Assembly: GCA_910592005.1 (NCBI GenBank) | Contig: CAJVPP010003816.1 | Span: forward strand, 1-10,669 | Reading direction: 5' to 3' | DNA: 10,669 nt | Source of the DNA: Funneliformis mosseae | Taxonomy: Eukaryota > Glomeromycota > Glomeromycetes > Glomerales > Glomeraceae | In this document: piece by piece, positions 1 to 8,461 of the stretch | Layout of the letters: each line of letters starts with the position of its first letter | How positions within the stretch are numbered: position 1 is the stretch's first letter | Notes under the pieces: model-generated | The model's input: the letters and a program-made list of their open reading frames with translations, nothing else | The model's database searches: none | What the model was told of the DNA's origin: nothing | Made by a program: the position numbers and the translations under genes

Positions 1-271
1 ATAAATACCTTAATACGACCCCATTCAGAAATTGTTGGAAAAAGATTATCAAGATCTTCAGGATTTGTTGTTACAAGTAATTCAGAAACATCCTGCATTA
101 AAGTTTGTCTAGCAATCATCAAATATGTAGAATTCCAACGCGTATCTATATCTAAAATTGGTTTTAGAAATTTAACCTTTCTAATAGTACAAATTTCTAA
201 TAATTTATCCAATAATAGTGGTGAATTTTTAATTTAACAACAAATTGACGAAGTTTTTTGATTTCATCTCC

Positions 272-273
272 TA
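272..273. other. TA target-site duplication, left copy
   Basis: TA directly precedes the element's first C at 274. With the copy at 1933-1934 it forms the 2-bp duplication typical of Tc1/mariner. The host hAT frame is restored when one copy is kept. Confidence 0.93.
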
Positions 274-304
274 CAGTGGCAATCATAAATAATGCAACAA
301 AAAA
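274..304 (+). repeat. Left terminal inverted repeat of the Tc1 element
   Basis: Thirty-one bases match the inverted complement of 1902-1932 with one mismatch, C at 295 against T on the other end. It begins CAGTG, a start shared by many Tc1-like families, and runs into an A-tract at 299-310. Confidence 0.95.
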
Positions 305-578
305 AAAAAATTTATTAAAACGAAATGTTTCTTGTAATTACGGAAATAAATAAATTTCTTTTTTGTTATTTTTATTATTAATACTATAATTTACTAATAC
401 TAAAATTTAAACATTAATTAATAATTAAATTATTTTATAAGTGTATAATTATTCAGATAATACTGTTGCATTATTTATTTTCGTTTTTAACACAACTCAA
501 ATAACAATTAAACCATCTAAAATTAATACATCAGAACATTATTCTTTTTTAAAATATATTTTAAATTTAATACAATTA

Positions 579-1636
579 CTACCTTGTATACCCTTCCTGA
601 GCCTTAATAATATCATGAATCCTTTCTGGCATAGATCGAATTAGGTTAGTACAGGTTTTAACATCGAATTCTTTCCAGACCTGCTGTATCTTATTTCATA
701 AGTCCTCTTTACTTGAAATTTATCCAGGGAGATATCTAAGCTGATGGTCAACCTTGTTCTATAAATGTTCAATGAGGTTCAGATCTAGGGATTAGGGTGG
801 CCAATCTAGGACTGTCACCTTGTTTTTCTTAAACCACTGTTTTATTGAATTTGCCATGTGCTTTGGATCTCCATCATGTTAAAAAATAATATCTTTAACA
901 GTAAAATCATGTGCCTTGATAGTGCCTATTAAATCCTTATGAAGAATTTGTTGATATAAGTTAGCATTTATGATACCATCAATCTTACAATAATCACCAC
1001 ATCATGAGATGTAAAGCATCCCTATATCATAACTGACCTGTCTTCAAATTTTACTGTAGGTTTAATATGGTAGTCTTTTATTAGTTCTCCAGGATGCTTC
1101 CAGTAATACTGCTTACTATCCAAACCAAAAATCTTAAATTTTGATTCATCAGACCATATTACTTTTAACCAGTCCTCAACAGTCCAATTTTCATACTTTT
1201 TTGCAAAATTATATCAAGATTTTTTATGTTTTTTACTAAAGTATAGCATTTTTCTTTTAATTCTTGCTACTAATCCATTATTTCGAAGTATACAACGAAT
1301 AGTAGATGTTGAAAAATCAAGATTTTCTTTTTCTTGTAGTCAGTTTCATACTTCAACAGCTAATGAACACCTCTGAGAAGTTATAAGGTTAACAATCCTT
1401 TTTTATGTTAGTTCATTTACAGTAGGTGAATGACCTGTTCTTGCTAAGTCTTTAAAAGAGTGGGTTTCAAGCCATCTTTTTCTAATATGAGAAACTGTAA
1501 AAGGTGCAATTTTTTGAGTCTTTGTTACTTTTTTTGTTATGTATCCATTTTGTAATGAAAGAAGAATTTGTGCCCTTTCATTAGGAGTTATATGACGCTT
1601 TTTTGCTGCTACTCATTTATTAAGTAGTTGTGACAT
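579..1636 (-). pseudogene. Decayed Tc1-type transposase, DD34E
   Basis: The protein would move its element by nicking at the terminal repeats. The start is ATG at 1636 (MSQLLNK) and the end is TAG at 579, about 353 codons, normal for Tc1. The N-terminal helix-turn-helix region includes TPNERAQILLSLQNG and VSHIRKRWLE. The catalytic core is VIWSDESKF (first Asp), then HDGDPKH (second Asp), then SLDLNLIEHL (Glu). The second Asp and the Glu are separated by 34 residues, the DD34E spacing. About eleven in-frame stops lie at 1613-1615, 1403-1405, 1346-1348, 1340-1342, 1214-1216, 1022-1024, 879-881, 792-794, 759-761, 720-722 and 696-698. Most sit where relatives have Trp or Gln. One frameshift lies near 996-999, after GCFTSHDV. 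The catalytic residues themselves are retained. Confidence 0.95.
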
Positions 1637-1901
1637 ATTATAGGATTAAATAATAAATAAAAAAAATACCTTTTATACAATTTTTATGTAGCATAATTAT
1701 AATTATTTGATTTATGTCGAAAACAATTAAAAGTAATGCAATGCGTGATTTGTACTAATTGCATATTATTTTATAATCAGAAGTATTAATAAATATTAAA
1801 AATTTAATACCAAAAAATAATGGTATTAAAAAATAAAATTTTATTAAAGAGGGCAAAATATCTTTAGAATTGAAAGAAATATTTAAATTTAAAGAATTTT
1901 A

Positions 1902-1932
1902 TTTTTTGTTACATTATTTATGATTGCCACTG
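1902..1932 (-). repeat. Right terminal inverted repeat of the Tc1 element
   Basis: Inverted partner of 274-304. It ends in CACTG directly followed by the TA target duplicate. Confidence 0.95.
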
Positions 1933-1934
1933 TA
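1933..1934. other. TA target-site duplication, right copy
   Basis: TA directly follows the last G of the element at 1932. The surrounding bases are TATATA, so the exact dinucleotide is only fixed by the inverted-repeat end. Confidence 0.92.
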
Positions 1935-2953
1935 TATATTTCATTTCAGCTTTTACTACCAAGTTGATAATGTGAACAGCATATCAAAAATGAATAAAAG
2001 ACATATTATTAAATTCTTAATCTAATTCAGTTGCTAATTAATTACCACATGCTATCATATTACTTCTATTATCTGTTATCACAGCAAAAATATTCTGACT
2101 AATATTGAATTCTTCAAAAAGTTGTGAAAGTTTGCTTGTAATTAATTCAGCTCTATGAGAACTATTTATAGGAATTATATTAAGCAAAAGATTCTTTAAT
2201 TTCCAATTATTATTAATATAATGGATTGTTATTCCAAGATAACAATCTTTTAGATCTGATGTCCATATGTATGTTGTGAGAAATAATTTTGAATTAATTT
2301 GTAAAATTTCGTCTATTAAATCATTTCTTTTTGTATTATAATTTTTTACTAATTTTTTTTATAAAGTTTGTCTACATGGTAAAATAAATTGAGGATTCAA
2401 CTTATTAACAAATAATTTGAATTTAGTATTTTCAACAATAAAAAAAGGTTGTAAATCAGTTGCAATAAAATCAATCAATAAATTTGTAAAAGAGTTAGAT
2501 TGTGATAAAAAATAGGGTTTAGAGCACATTTCATTCAAAGTAATTTAATGATTTTCAGTTTTTTTATAATGAAATAAATGTATTTTAGTTAAATTTTTTC
2601 AAAGGGTGGTTGTTGGATTACCAGGCAAATAAATTTTAACACATAATATGCATTTATAATTTATTGTTAGTCCAGTTTCTTCATTTTGGATTTTAAAAAA
2701 AAATCCTATACATCTGACTTGTGAGTTGTTATATTGAAATCTTCTTTAGTTGCTAAAGAAGTTAAAGAAATATCTGAAAAAATGTTGTCATTTTCATTTG
2801 AAATTACGTCGTTAGATATTGTATAATAAAACAATAATATAAAATGAAAATTATTCTAATTAAAATAATTAATGCATCTTATAATTTACGTGATACAACA
2901 TTTATATAGATTGATCATTTAAACTGATCTAAATACTAGTTTAACTCAGTTTA

Positions 2954-2990
2954 GTTTCAGTTCAATTTGATCCTTAAATCGAACTGAAAC
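2954..2990. repeat. Inverted repeat, probable hAT subterminal hairpin
   Basis: Arms GTTTCAGTTC (2954-2963) and GAACTGAAAC (2981-2990) are perfect complements. The pairing extends inward to 17 bp with two mismatches around a 3-base loop. The motif TCAGTT or CAGTTT recurs nearby at 2946-2962. It lies between the BED finger coding start and the presumed element end. Confidence 0.8.
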
Positions 2991-3015
2991 TTATTTTATA
3001 ATTAAATCAGAGTCA

Positions 3016-3028
3016 GACCAGTCTGGTC
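3016..3028. repeat. 13-bp perfect palindrome GACCAG-T-CTGGTC
   Basis: Six-base arms around a central T, in a local island richer in G+C than its surroundings, with related GTCAGACC and CACAGACC words alongside. It is possibly the outermost part of the hAT end or a transposase binding word. That role is inferred from position only. Confidence 0.6.
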
Positions 3029-3186
3029 ACAGACCTTAATATCCTATATATAAATATGTTAACTCTAAAACTTCATTGTATTCCTTTTTATTATTCTTAA
3101 AAATTTATTAGAGCTAATCTTTTTTGAATTCAGCAAAGCATCAATTATACATTTTCTATTTCATAATTTTAGCAGTTTTATTAAAT

Positions 3187-3444
3187 CAAATTTCTATTAT
3201 ATTTCAATTAATTTTTGCTTTTTGATGTCTTAAATGAAAAGTTATTATTATCCAATATAAATTTAATTAATACTAAATAATTTCTATCTTTGAAAGATCA
3301 TTTAGATAAAATATCATTTGTAAAAATCTTTAAAGTATGATTGTTAATTAATTAATATAATTCTTTTGCAATTTCTTTATCGATTTTATACTTCTTAATC
3401 AGATATTTTATTAATTTTATTTTGCTATTATTACTGATTACCAT
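3187..3444 (-). pseudogene. Unrecognised short coding remnant
   Basis: From ATG at 3444, about 86 codons are readable with three stops before a final TAA. Sequence this rich in A+T should give roughly three times as many stops in an unused frame. The product is lysine-rich and looks like ordinary soluble protein: KYLIKKYKIDKEIAKELY, then KIFTNDILSK, KDRNYLVLIKFILDNNN and FKTSKSKN. There are no recognised motifs and no membrane segment. The first stops (TAA after KELY, TGA after ILSK) could be decayed Gln and Trp or Arg codons. I do not recognise the family. It may be a piece of a longer gene whose other exons are lost. Confidence 0.35.
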
Positions 3445-3781
3445 TGATAGATTTATTATTTAGAACTAGATACTTCAAGCTAAAATAAGAATCATGATTT
3501 ATAAGTCAGTATTACATTAAAGTAAAAATAGAATACTTATATATTATTATTTTAAAATAATTCCTTTACTAAAAATAAATATAGTAATATAACTCTTATA
3601 TTCTGTAAAATGTAAAGGATATTTGAATTCATATAAGCTAATTTGCTAATATTATTATAAATAATTACTAAAAGTTTATTATATTTAACTTTATATACTT
3701 TAGCAATATGTTTAAAAGTATTTAAAGCTTTTTTTATAATAAGGTAAAAGGATCATTAGAATTTATAATAAATTTATTAAA

Positions 3782-4113
3782 CACTTAAGACCTTCATATA
3801 ACTACTACTCTAATATTTCTTCCAAGTAAAAAATTGCTTATATATATCCTATTCTTAAGCCAATAGATTAGAAATATAATATCTCAAAAACTATATTTAT
3901 ATTAAAAAGGAATAATTTTGCTAAACTTTTAGAAGAGAATCTTATTAAACTAATGAATCTAATAATCAATGATGCTGTTAAATACAAAAAAGATTTATTA
4001 GATTAAAATTTTCAAAACTTTATATCTTCTGCTTTATTAATATTTTTACTAATAGAAAAAATGCAATTTTTACTAAAAATAGACTATCAGATTATTATAA
4101 TATTAAAATAAAA
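3782..4113 (+). pseudogene. Possible coding remnant, plus strand, unrecognised
   Basis: One frame runs about 110 codons with only three stops before TAA at 4111-4113, fewer than chance predicts here. Protein-like parts are IAYIYPILKPI, then NNFAKLLEENLIKLMNLI and NDAVKYKKDLLD. IAYIYPILKPI is loosely like the hAT segment before the last catalytic block, but the order and continuation do not settle this. Unknown family, broken. Confidence 0.35.
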
Positions 4114-4424
4114 ATTAATTAGAATAAAGTTATTTCTTATTACTTTGGTATATTTATTTTAACTTATTATTATATGAAATACAAGATTAAATAGAAAATA
4201 TAATCTTTAATACTCTTAAATCTCAGATGACTAAAGCATCACTTTCAATTAAATTTCAGTTCTAAGTTTTATGAATAATTCAAATTAGATAGCTAGTTCA
4301 AAAAATGATTTAAAATCTATTTTAAATATAGTAGATAAATTTTTATACAATAATAAGAATTGTTATTAATAAAAATAAATCATAACTTTTAACTAACATA
4401 ATAATTTTATCTGTTTATATATCA

Positions 4425-4604
4425 CTTAAATTTAGCTTAAGTTCTATATAATATAAGTTTAAAAAAAAAGGTATATTGAAAGGTTTAATAAGATTTTTTC
4501 TTGATATTATATTATGCATTTTAGATAATCAGTCCTATATAACTGTCAATGATAATTTGATTTTACTAGTTAATACAAAATTTTACACGATTAAATATTT
4601 ATAA
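4425..4604 (+). pseudogene. Possible coding remnant, plus strand, unrecognised
   Basis: A frame open for 44 codons from 4470 to the TAA at 4602-4604, and readable from about 4425 through one stop. It contains LIRFFLDIILCILDNQSYI followed by TVNDNLILLVNTKFYTI. The spacing D-x-Q-x-Y-x-x-V-x-D recalls the DxQPFxxVEN block of hAT transposases, but the flanks do not support this and I treat it as unrecognised. Confidence 0.3.
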
Positions 4605-4695
4605 TATTATTTATAGATGAACATATTTAAATATAAATTAAAGATAAGTATATCTTAATAAATATCTCTTTAATTATAAAGCAAAGTTATTAATT

Positions 4696-4818
4696 GATTC
4701 TGATCTTAGTATCAGTAATAATTTGAATAAAAAATACATATTTTTAAAAGTTCTAGAAGATGATGCTGATGATGAATTTAAGATAAATAATGATATTAAT
4801 TATGATGATAAATTTTAA
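4696..4818 (+). pseudogene. Acidic coding remnant, plus strand
   Basis: Forty codons without a stop, ending TAA at 4816-4818. The predicted peptide has LNKKYIFLKVLEDDADDEFK followed by more Asp and Asn. The opposite strand gives a low-complexity Ile/Phe string, so the plus strand is the better reading. It could be an acidic linker of the same broken gene as its neighbours. No family recognised. Confidence 0.3.
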
Positions 4819-5129
4819 ACAGTTAATAATAATATCAAAGAAAATGATTATTGATAAGATAGGACTTCAACAATCTCTTATATAACTTAAAATTAGAATT
4901 TATAAAGTTTATAATAAATTCTGATAAAAATTGCATATTATAGAAGAATTTTAAATATACATAAAAATTTAAACTAACTAGTAATTGAATTTAGATGATT
5001 TTAATATTATTAAAATCATTTTGATAAAATATTTAAAAATAGTAAAACCATATTTTTAGTATTAATATTAACTGAGTTATTATAAAATTCATTTTATTAT
5101 ATGTTATTTATGAGTTTTAAATAATAGAT

Positions 5130-5670
5130 ATTCAGGATCTTAATAAGATTCTAATAAATCATATATTAGATATAATTATATAGTCTATTTTAGAAAAGAA
5201 GTATAAAATAAATTTTTTTAAGTTTTATTTGCTCATTATCATAATATTATTCTTAGAAAGTTTACCAAATACCTTTCAAATATTTTTGAGCAAGAAAAAA
5301 TGAACAATTTGATATATTTTTTAAATTTATTAAATTTAATCTAATAGAATACAATTCACTTTTGAAAATATTAGCTAATCCTAAGGAAAGCTGAAATTTT
5401 AAATAAATTAATTCACATAAGAAAATATCTCAATAATTCAAACTCTAATAACATAATAATTTTTTATACAAGAGGAAGATTATTTAATGTTTTGAAAAAA
5501 ATTTAAAAAAATATAAATACAAATTGTGTCTTGAAAAAATAATGCAAATATATATGTAATTTATATATCATAAAATCTCTATTCTTTAACAAAAATTTTT
5601 TATATTATATTATATACAATCCCTAATGAAAAGAATGGTAAAAAATCTTTTTTGAATAATAAAAGTTTTA
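5130..5670 (+). pseudogene. Broken coding remnant, plus strand, unrecognised
   Basis: The reading begins with QDLNKILINHILDIII and SILEKKYKINFF in one frame. It then shifts near 5220 into VLFAHYHNIILRKFTKYLSN, IFEQEKMNNLIYFLNLLNL, then LRKAEILNKLIHIRKYLNN and IIIFYTRGRLFNVLKKI in a second frame, which stays protein-like to about 5670 through some eleven stops. It is amphipathic, helix-rich and lysine-rich. I recognise no domain. Together with the patches at 3782-4113, 4425-4604 and 4696-4818 it may be one long decayed gene. Confidence 0.4.
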
Positions 5671-6940
5671 ATAAATAACTTTTAAAATTTTTTTATTCTT
5701 AAATGCTTTTAATTAAGAAATTATACACTCAAAAAATTAAAATATAAAAAGTATTATCAATCTGAAAATAAATACAAGTTAAATACTAAAAAATTAGAAA
5801 ATTAGCCTTTCTTTATATTAATTTAAACTCTATACTTTCTATTTCTACTTTTTTTAGTTAGAATATATTATTTTTATTATAAAATATTTAGCTGAATATT
5901 TTTTTATTAATGAGTAAAACTTGTTAATATAATAAAATATTTTGTAATCTTATCTAACACTCAAATTTAATCTTATTTCACAATTGCAAAAATTTTTTTT
6001 ATATTAAAATATGTATTGTGAATTTTAAATAATACATATAGTATTCAACTAGTAAACATATAAAATACTATGTAATTATTTATATAAATTCTTTTAAAAA
6101 AAGTTAATTATATAGTAAAAGATTGCAATACCATTCTTTTTACTTAGAACTGTATTTTAAGTGATCAGCTTACATGATCTATTTCACTTTATTTATACTT
6201 TTACTGATATATATTTATCTAAAAACTTCAGAAAATCCTTTCAAGAATTCTGATTAAATTTTTTAAAATATAATATTTTAAATAAGTGAAATCCTAAATT
6301 TTTAATATTATTATAAATTAAATAATATTTTCACTACTTTAACTATTGATTAATTAATGATTTTTTAAATATTAATGCTCTTTTTTATATATAAAGCAAA
6401 TTTGTATATCATAGATACAATAACAATTTAACTGATTCATATTATACCTAATATAAAAATTTAAATATGAGCTACTCTCTTTAAATTGATTTATTATAAA
6501 ATTAATAAATTTCTCACGATTTTTTTATAGCTTCTTTTGAAAAGTAATAAGTAAATCAGAATTAGAAAAATTGGAATTATAAGATGAAAAAATAGTATGA
6601 TAGATTTAGTTATATGCATATGATGATTTATTATACTAATTACTTTTTGACATTTATTTGTATTATTTATAAAAGATTTGAAAAAGCAATTTTAATTCTA
6701 AATTTAAATTTCAGTTAAATTTGAAATTACACTTGCATTATAATTAACTGTTTAAATTTTATTTATTTTTATTCTTATAAATAATATGTAGATTTTTTTG
6801 ATTTTAGATTATATACTATTGTTCTTATTGATTAATTGTTAATATTATTTATAGACTTAAAATATCTAATTTGATTCTTATATGTCTTATAATAATAATA
6901 TTTCCTTTTATTTAATTTTTATTATTAGTCAAAATAGTTC
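5671..6940. other. Extremely AT-rich stretch with no supportable gene
   Basis: No frame is convincingly open. A plus-strand patch at 6499-6747 reads FSRFFYSFF-stop-KVISKSELEKLEL before many stops. It could be the tail of the relic upstream, but its stop count is about what chance gives, so I do not call it. No repeats or RNA genes seen. Confidence 0.45.
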
Positions 6941-6969
6941 AAATTGGCTAAAAATCAGATAGCCAATTT
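6941..6969. repeat. Perfect 10-bp inverted repeat with 9-base loop
   Basis: AAATTGGCTA (6941-6950) pairs with TAGCCAATTT (6960-6969). Imperfect pairing continues outward (TCAAAATAGT against ACTATTTATA and GATTTTGATA). It sits just before the tandem array at 7022, whose units share related AAATTAGCCTAAAA words, so it may mark the edge of that repeat family or of a small non-autonomous element. Confidence 0.65.
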
Positions 6970-7021
6970 TAGGTTGATTTTGATACTATTTATAACTGAT
7001 TTTTCATATTTTTCAATCAAT

Positions 7022-7390
7022 ACAAATAGATGCTGATAGATGCTGATTGACCCTAATCAGACATGACCATTCAGAACTTAAATTTAACTATAAATTAGCC
7101 TAAAACTGGTTCTCAATTCGGTAACAATTTAGACGCTGATAGATACCAATCGACTTCAATCAGACATAGCCATTCAATATTAATTCAGAACTTAAATAAC
7201 CATAAATTAGCCTAAAATTAGTCTTAATTTAGCAACAATTTAGATACCAATCGATGCTGATTGACTCTAATCAGACAAGCAATTCAATCATAAATCAGCC
7301 TAAAATTAGCCTCAATTCAGTATCAATTTGGTAACAATTTAGATGCTGATCAATGCCAATTGATTCCAATTGGACAAGCAATTTAGCAAT
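7022..7390. repeat. Degenerate tandem repeat, period about 100-111 bp, about 3.5 copies
   Basis: Unit starts marked by ACAA(T)TTAGA-like words fall at 7022, 7124, 7235 and 7334 (spacings 102, 111 and 99), the last copy being cut short. Each unit has a GATGCTGAT or GATACCAAT block, a CTAATCAGACA block and an AAATTAGCCTAAAA block. Units are themselves built of shorter related words such as GCTGAT, ATTGAC and CAATTTAG. It is richer in G+C than its surroundings. No frame is open through it. Confidence 0.8.
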
Positions 7391-7540
7391 AATAATCGAT
7401 ACATTTTATTTATTAAATTTATTAAATATTAAAATTTTATTAATAATAAAAACCTAATATAACTTTGCAAAAATATAACAAAATATCACTAAAATCTACT
7501 GATTAATTTCCTATTAAAAATAGAATAATAAAACAATAAA

Positions 7541-7977
7541 ATATGATCCATTTCCTTCTAAAATTTCCTTAAATCATCCTAAATATAGATAGATAAATAA
7601 TATATAATAAAAATATGAACCATTCTTTCTGAAATTGCTTAAAACGTAAAATAATAAATATAAATGTAAAAAATAGAAAAATTAACCCAAAATTGCCTGA
7701 ATAAAGATAATTAATAAAATCAACCTGTTCCCATTCCAAATCACCCAAAAAATATAAAAAATAATTATTAAAATTGATCTGTTCCCATTCTAAATCACTC
7801 AAAAAAAAACATAAAGAAAATAACATAAAAAATAATAAAATACCCATTTTCACCCTAAATCACCTGAAAAAATATAAAGATAATAATAAAAAATCAACCT
7901 GTTCTTACCCTAAATCATCTGAAAAAAAGTAAAGAAAATAATAAAATAATAATAAAATCAACCTGTTCTCACCCAAA
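7541..7977 (-). repeat. Tandem array of intron-like units, period about 54-66 bp
   Basis: Equivalent points fall at 7963, 7899, 7845, 7779 and 7725, with more decayed copies down to about 7541. On the minus strand each unit has an 18-20 nt core (such as GATTTGGAATGGGAACAG) ending mostly in CAG. This is followed by GTTGATTTT, an AT/T-rich tract, and CAG or GAG before the next core. Four units retain both GT and AG: 7919-7962 (44 nt), 7864-7898 (35 nt), 7798-7843 (46 nt) and 7697-7724 (28 nt). One unit (near 7778) has AT in place of GT and GG in place of AG. The core encodes DLEWEQ or DLG-stop-EQ in one frame. It directly follows the last recognisable exon of the gene remnant to the right. Whether any unit was ever spliced is unknown; some are shorter than normal introns. 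Confidence 0.7.
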
Positions 7978-8259
7978 TCACCCATTCTCACTTTCTTTAA
8001 CAGTGGATGAAACCTTCCTTCTGACTTTGGTATATTTCTTAGTTTCAATTACATATTCTTCTGCAGTTATAACTCCTGCTTTGACCTCAGTATTATAGAT
8101 CATACCAGGTTGTACTTTATATAATCACTTTAGAGCATTATAGGAATATAGCCGGTCATAATGCTGTATATCATCATTGTATTTTCTCTTTTGTTGAATT
8201 TGAAATGATAATGTTGTAGCAGTATAAGGATCAAGTATTTTTCTCAGTAAATTTTTCAG

Positions 8260-8335
8260 CTAAAAGAAAAAAATAATTAGTGAAATATACTAAATAAATT
8301 CAAATATGCTAAATTAGATAAAAAAAATAATAAAC
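8260..8335 (-). other. Intron, 76 nt (or 93 nt with a second acceptor)
   Basis: The donor is AAG|GTTTAT (GT at 8335-8334). The acceptor TTTTTTCTTTTAG ends at 8260 after a strong pyrimidine tract. Using it, exons D and E do not share a frame. A second AG at 8244-8243, 17 nt further on, would join DNWS-R-KILDP in frame. So either the acceptor choice differs or a one-base shift arose in decay. Confidence 0.7.
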
Positions 8336-8360
8336 CTTGACCAATTGTCAAAAATAGTTA

Positions 8361-8362
8361 TA
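8361..8362. other. TA target duplication, left copy of the second Tc1 element
   Basis: TA directly before the first C of the element. The host exon reads across the site when one copy is kept. Confidence 0.9.
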
Positions 8363-8388
8363 CAGGAGGGTATAAAAAGTATTGGCCA
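8363..8388 (+). repeat. Left terminal inverted repeat of the second Tc1 element
   Basis: Begins CAGGAGGGTATAAAAAGTAT. It matches the other end except for two extra bases (AG) after CAGG. Confidence 0.93.
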
Positions 8389-8461
8389 GTTTTGAAAATT
8401 TTATTACAAGACAATTAACATATTAACTTTATTTTTATTTTTTATTTTATTGAACTACAGG

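Larger units (their letters stand above)
274..1932 (-). mobile_element. Complete Tc1/mariner-type element nested in the hAT gene
   Basis: The 1659-bp element begins CAGTGGCAATCATAAATAAT at 274 and ends with its inverted complement at 1932. A TA dinucleotide flanks each side (272-273 and 1933-1934), as expected for Tc1/mariner insertion. Its single gene is on the minus strand (579-1636), leaving about 270 bp on each side with nothing but AT-rich sequence and the terminal repeats. It sits inside the codon stretch KAEMKYI-GDEIKK of the host hAT gene. Taking it out with one TA copy restores that frame without any extra base, so the insertion is precise. The transposase has many stops, so the copy is dead. 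Confidence 0.95.
1..2821 (-). pseudogene. Decayed hAT-family transposase (BED zinc finger), partial, split by a Tc1 element
   Basis: hAT transposases cut and paste DNA with an RNase H-like core. Reading from about 2821 downward, I see a BED finger with the Cys pair in KCILCVKIYLPG (near 2650) and a TTTL-stop-KNLTKIH stretch where Trp is expected. Next come FIATDLQPFFIVEN and LPCRQT, WTSDLKD with the likely first catalytic Asp, and ITDNRSNMIACG with the second. Then come HF-stop-YAVHIINL, where families carry RCxxH, and near 140 DIDTRWNSTYLMI. The frame is interrupted by 274-1932. Premature stops include 2706-2708 (expected Trp) and 2599-2601 (Trp), with several more between 2350 and 1980. Frameshifts lie near 2575 and 228. 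The C terminus, with the catalytic Glu and dimerisation region, is outside the window. No in-frame ATG survives, so the start is approximate. Family call is firm; the gene is not functional. Confidence 0.93.
1..3030 (-). mobile_element. hAT DNA transposon, 5' part only, extends beyond position 1
   Basis: This is the element carrying the decayed BED/hAT transposase. The transposase-start side lies to the right. The inverted-repeat-rich stretch at 2954-3028, upstream of the BED finger, resembles the short subterminal repeats of hAT ends. I could not define a terminal inverted repeat or the 8-bp target duplication because the other end is outside the window. The right boundary near 3030 is therefore a guess. 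Confidence 0.55.
2828..3186. other. Gene-free stretch between the hAT gene and the next remnant
   Basis: Apart from the two inverted repeats at 2954-3028, I see only AT-rich sequence without a convincing reading frame on either strand. Confidence 0.5.

Noticed and set aside
299..310. A-tract as a retrotransposon poly(A) tail
   Set aside because: It lies inside the terminal repeat region of the Tc1 element and its partner end has the matching T-tract.
441..644. Plus-strand ORF of 67 codons
   Set aside because: It lies antisense over the 3' end and flank of the Tc1 transposase gene at 579-1636, has no recognisable motif and ends by chance in that gene.
579..2821. Reassigned stop codons (UGA read as Trp) in the transposases
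   Set aside because: TGA, TAG and TAA all occur at former Trp or Gln positions, normal TGG is also present, and there are frameshifts too. Decay is the simpler reading.
4470..4604. N-terminal block of a second hAT transposase
   Set aside because: Only a loose spacing match to DxQPFxxVEN. No BED finger, no WTSD or TDN.SNM block follows on the plus strand.
7569..7853. Minus-strand ORF of 94 codons with DLEWEQ twice and a hydrophobic tail
   Set aside because: It is simply read through the 54-66 bp tandem repeat. The duplicated peptide follows from the repeat and the hydrophobic part from T-rich tracts. Not called as a membrane protein gene.
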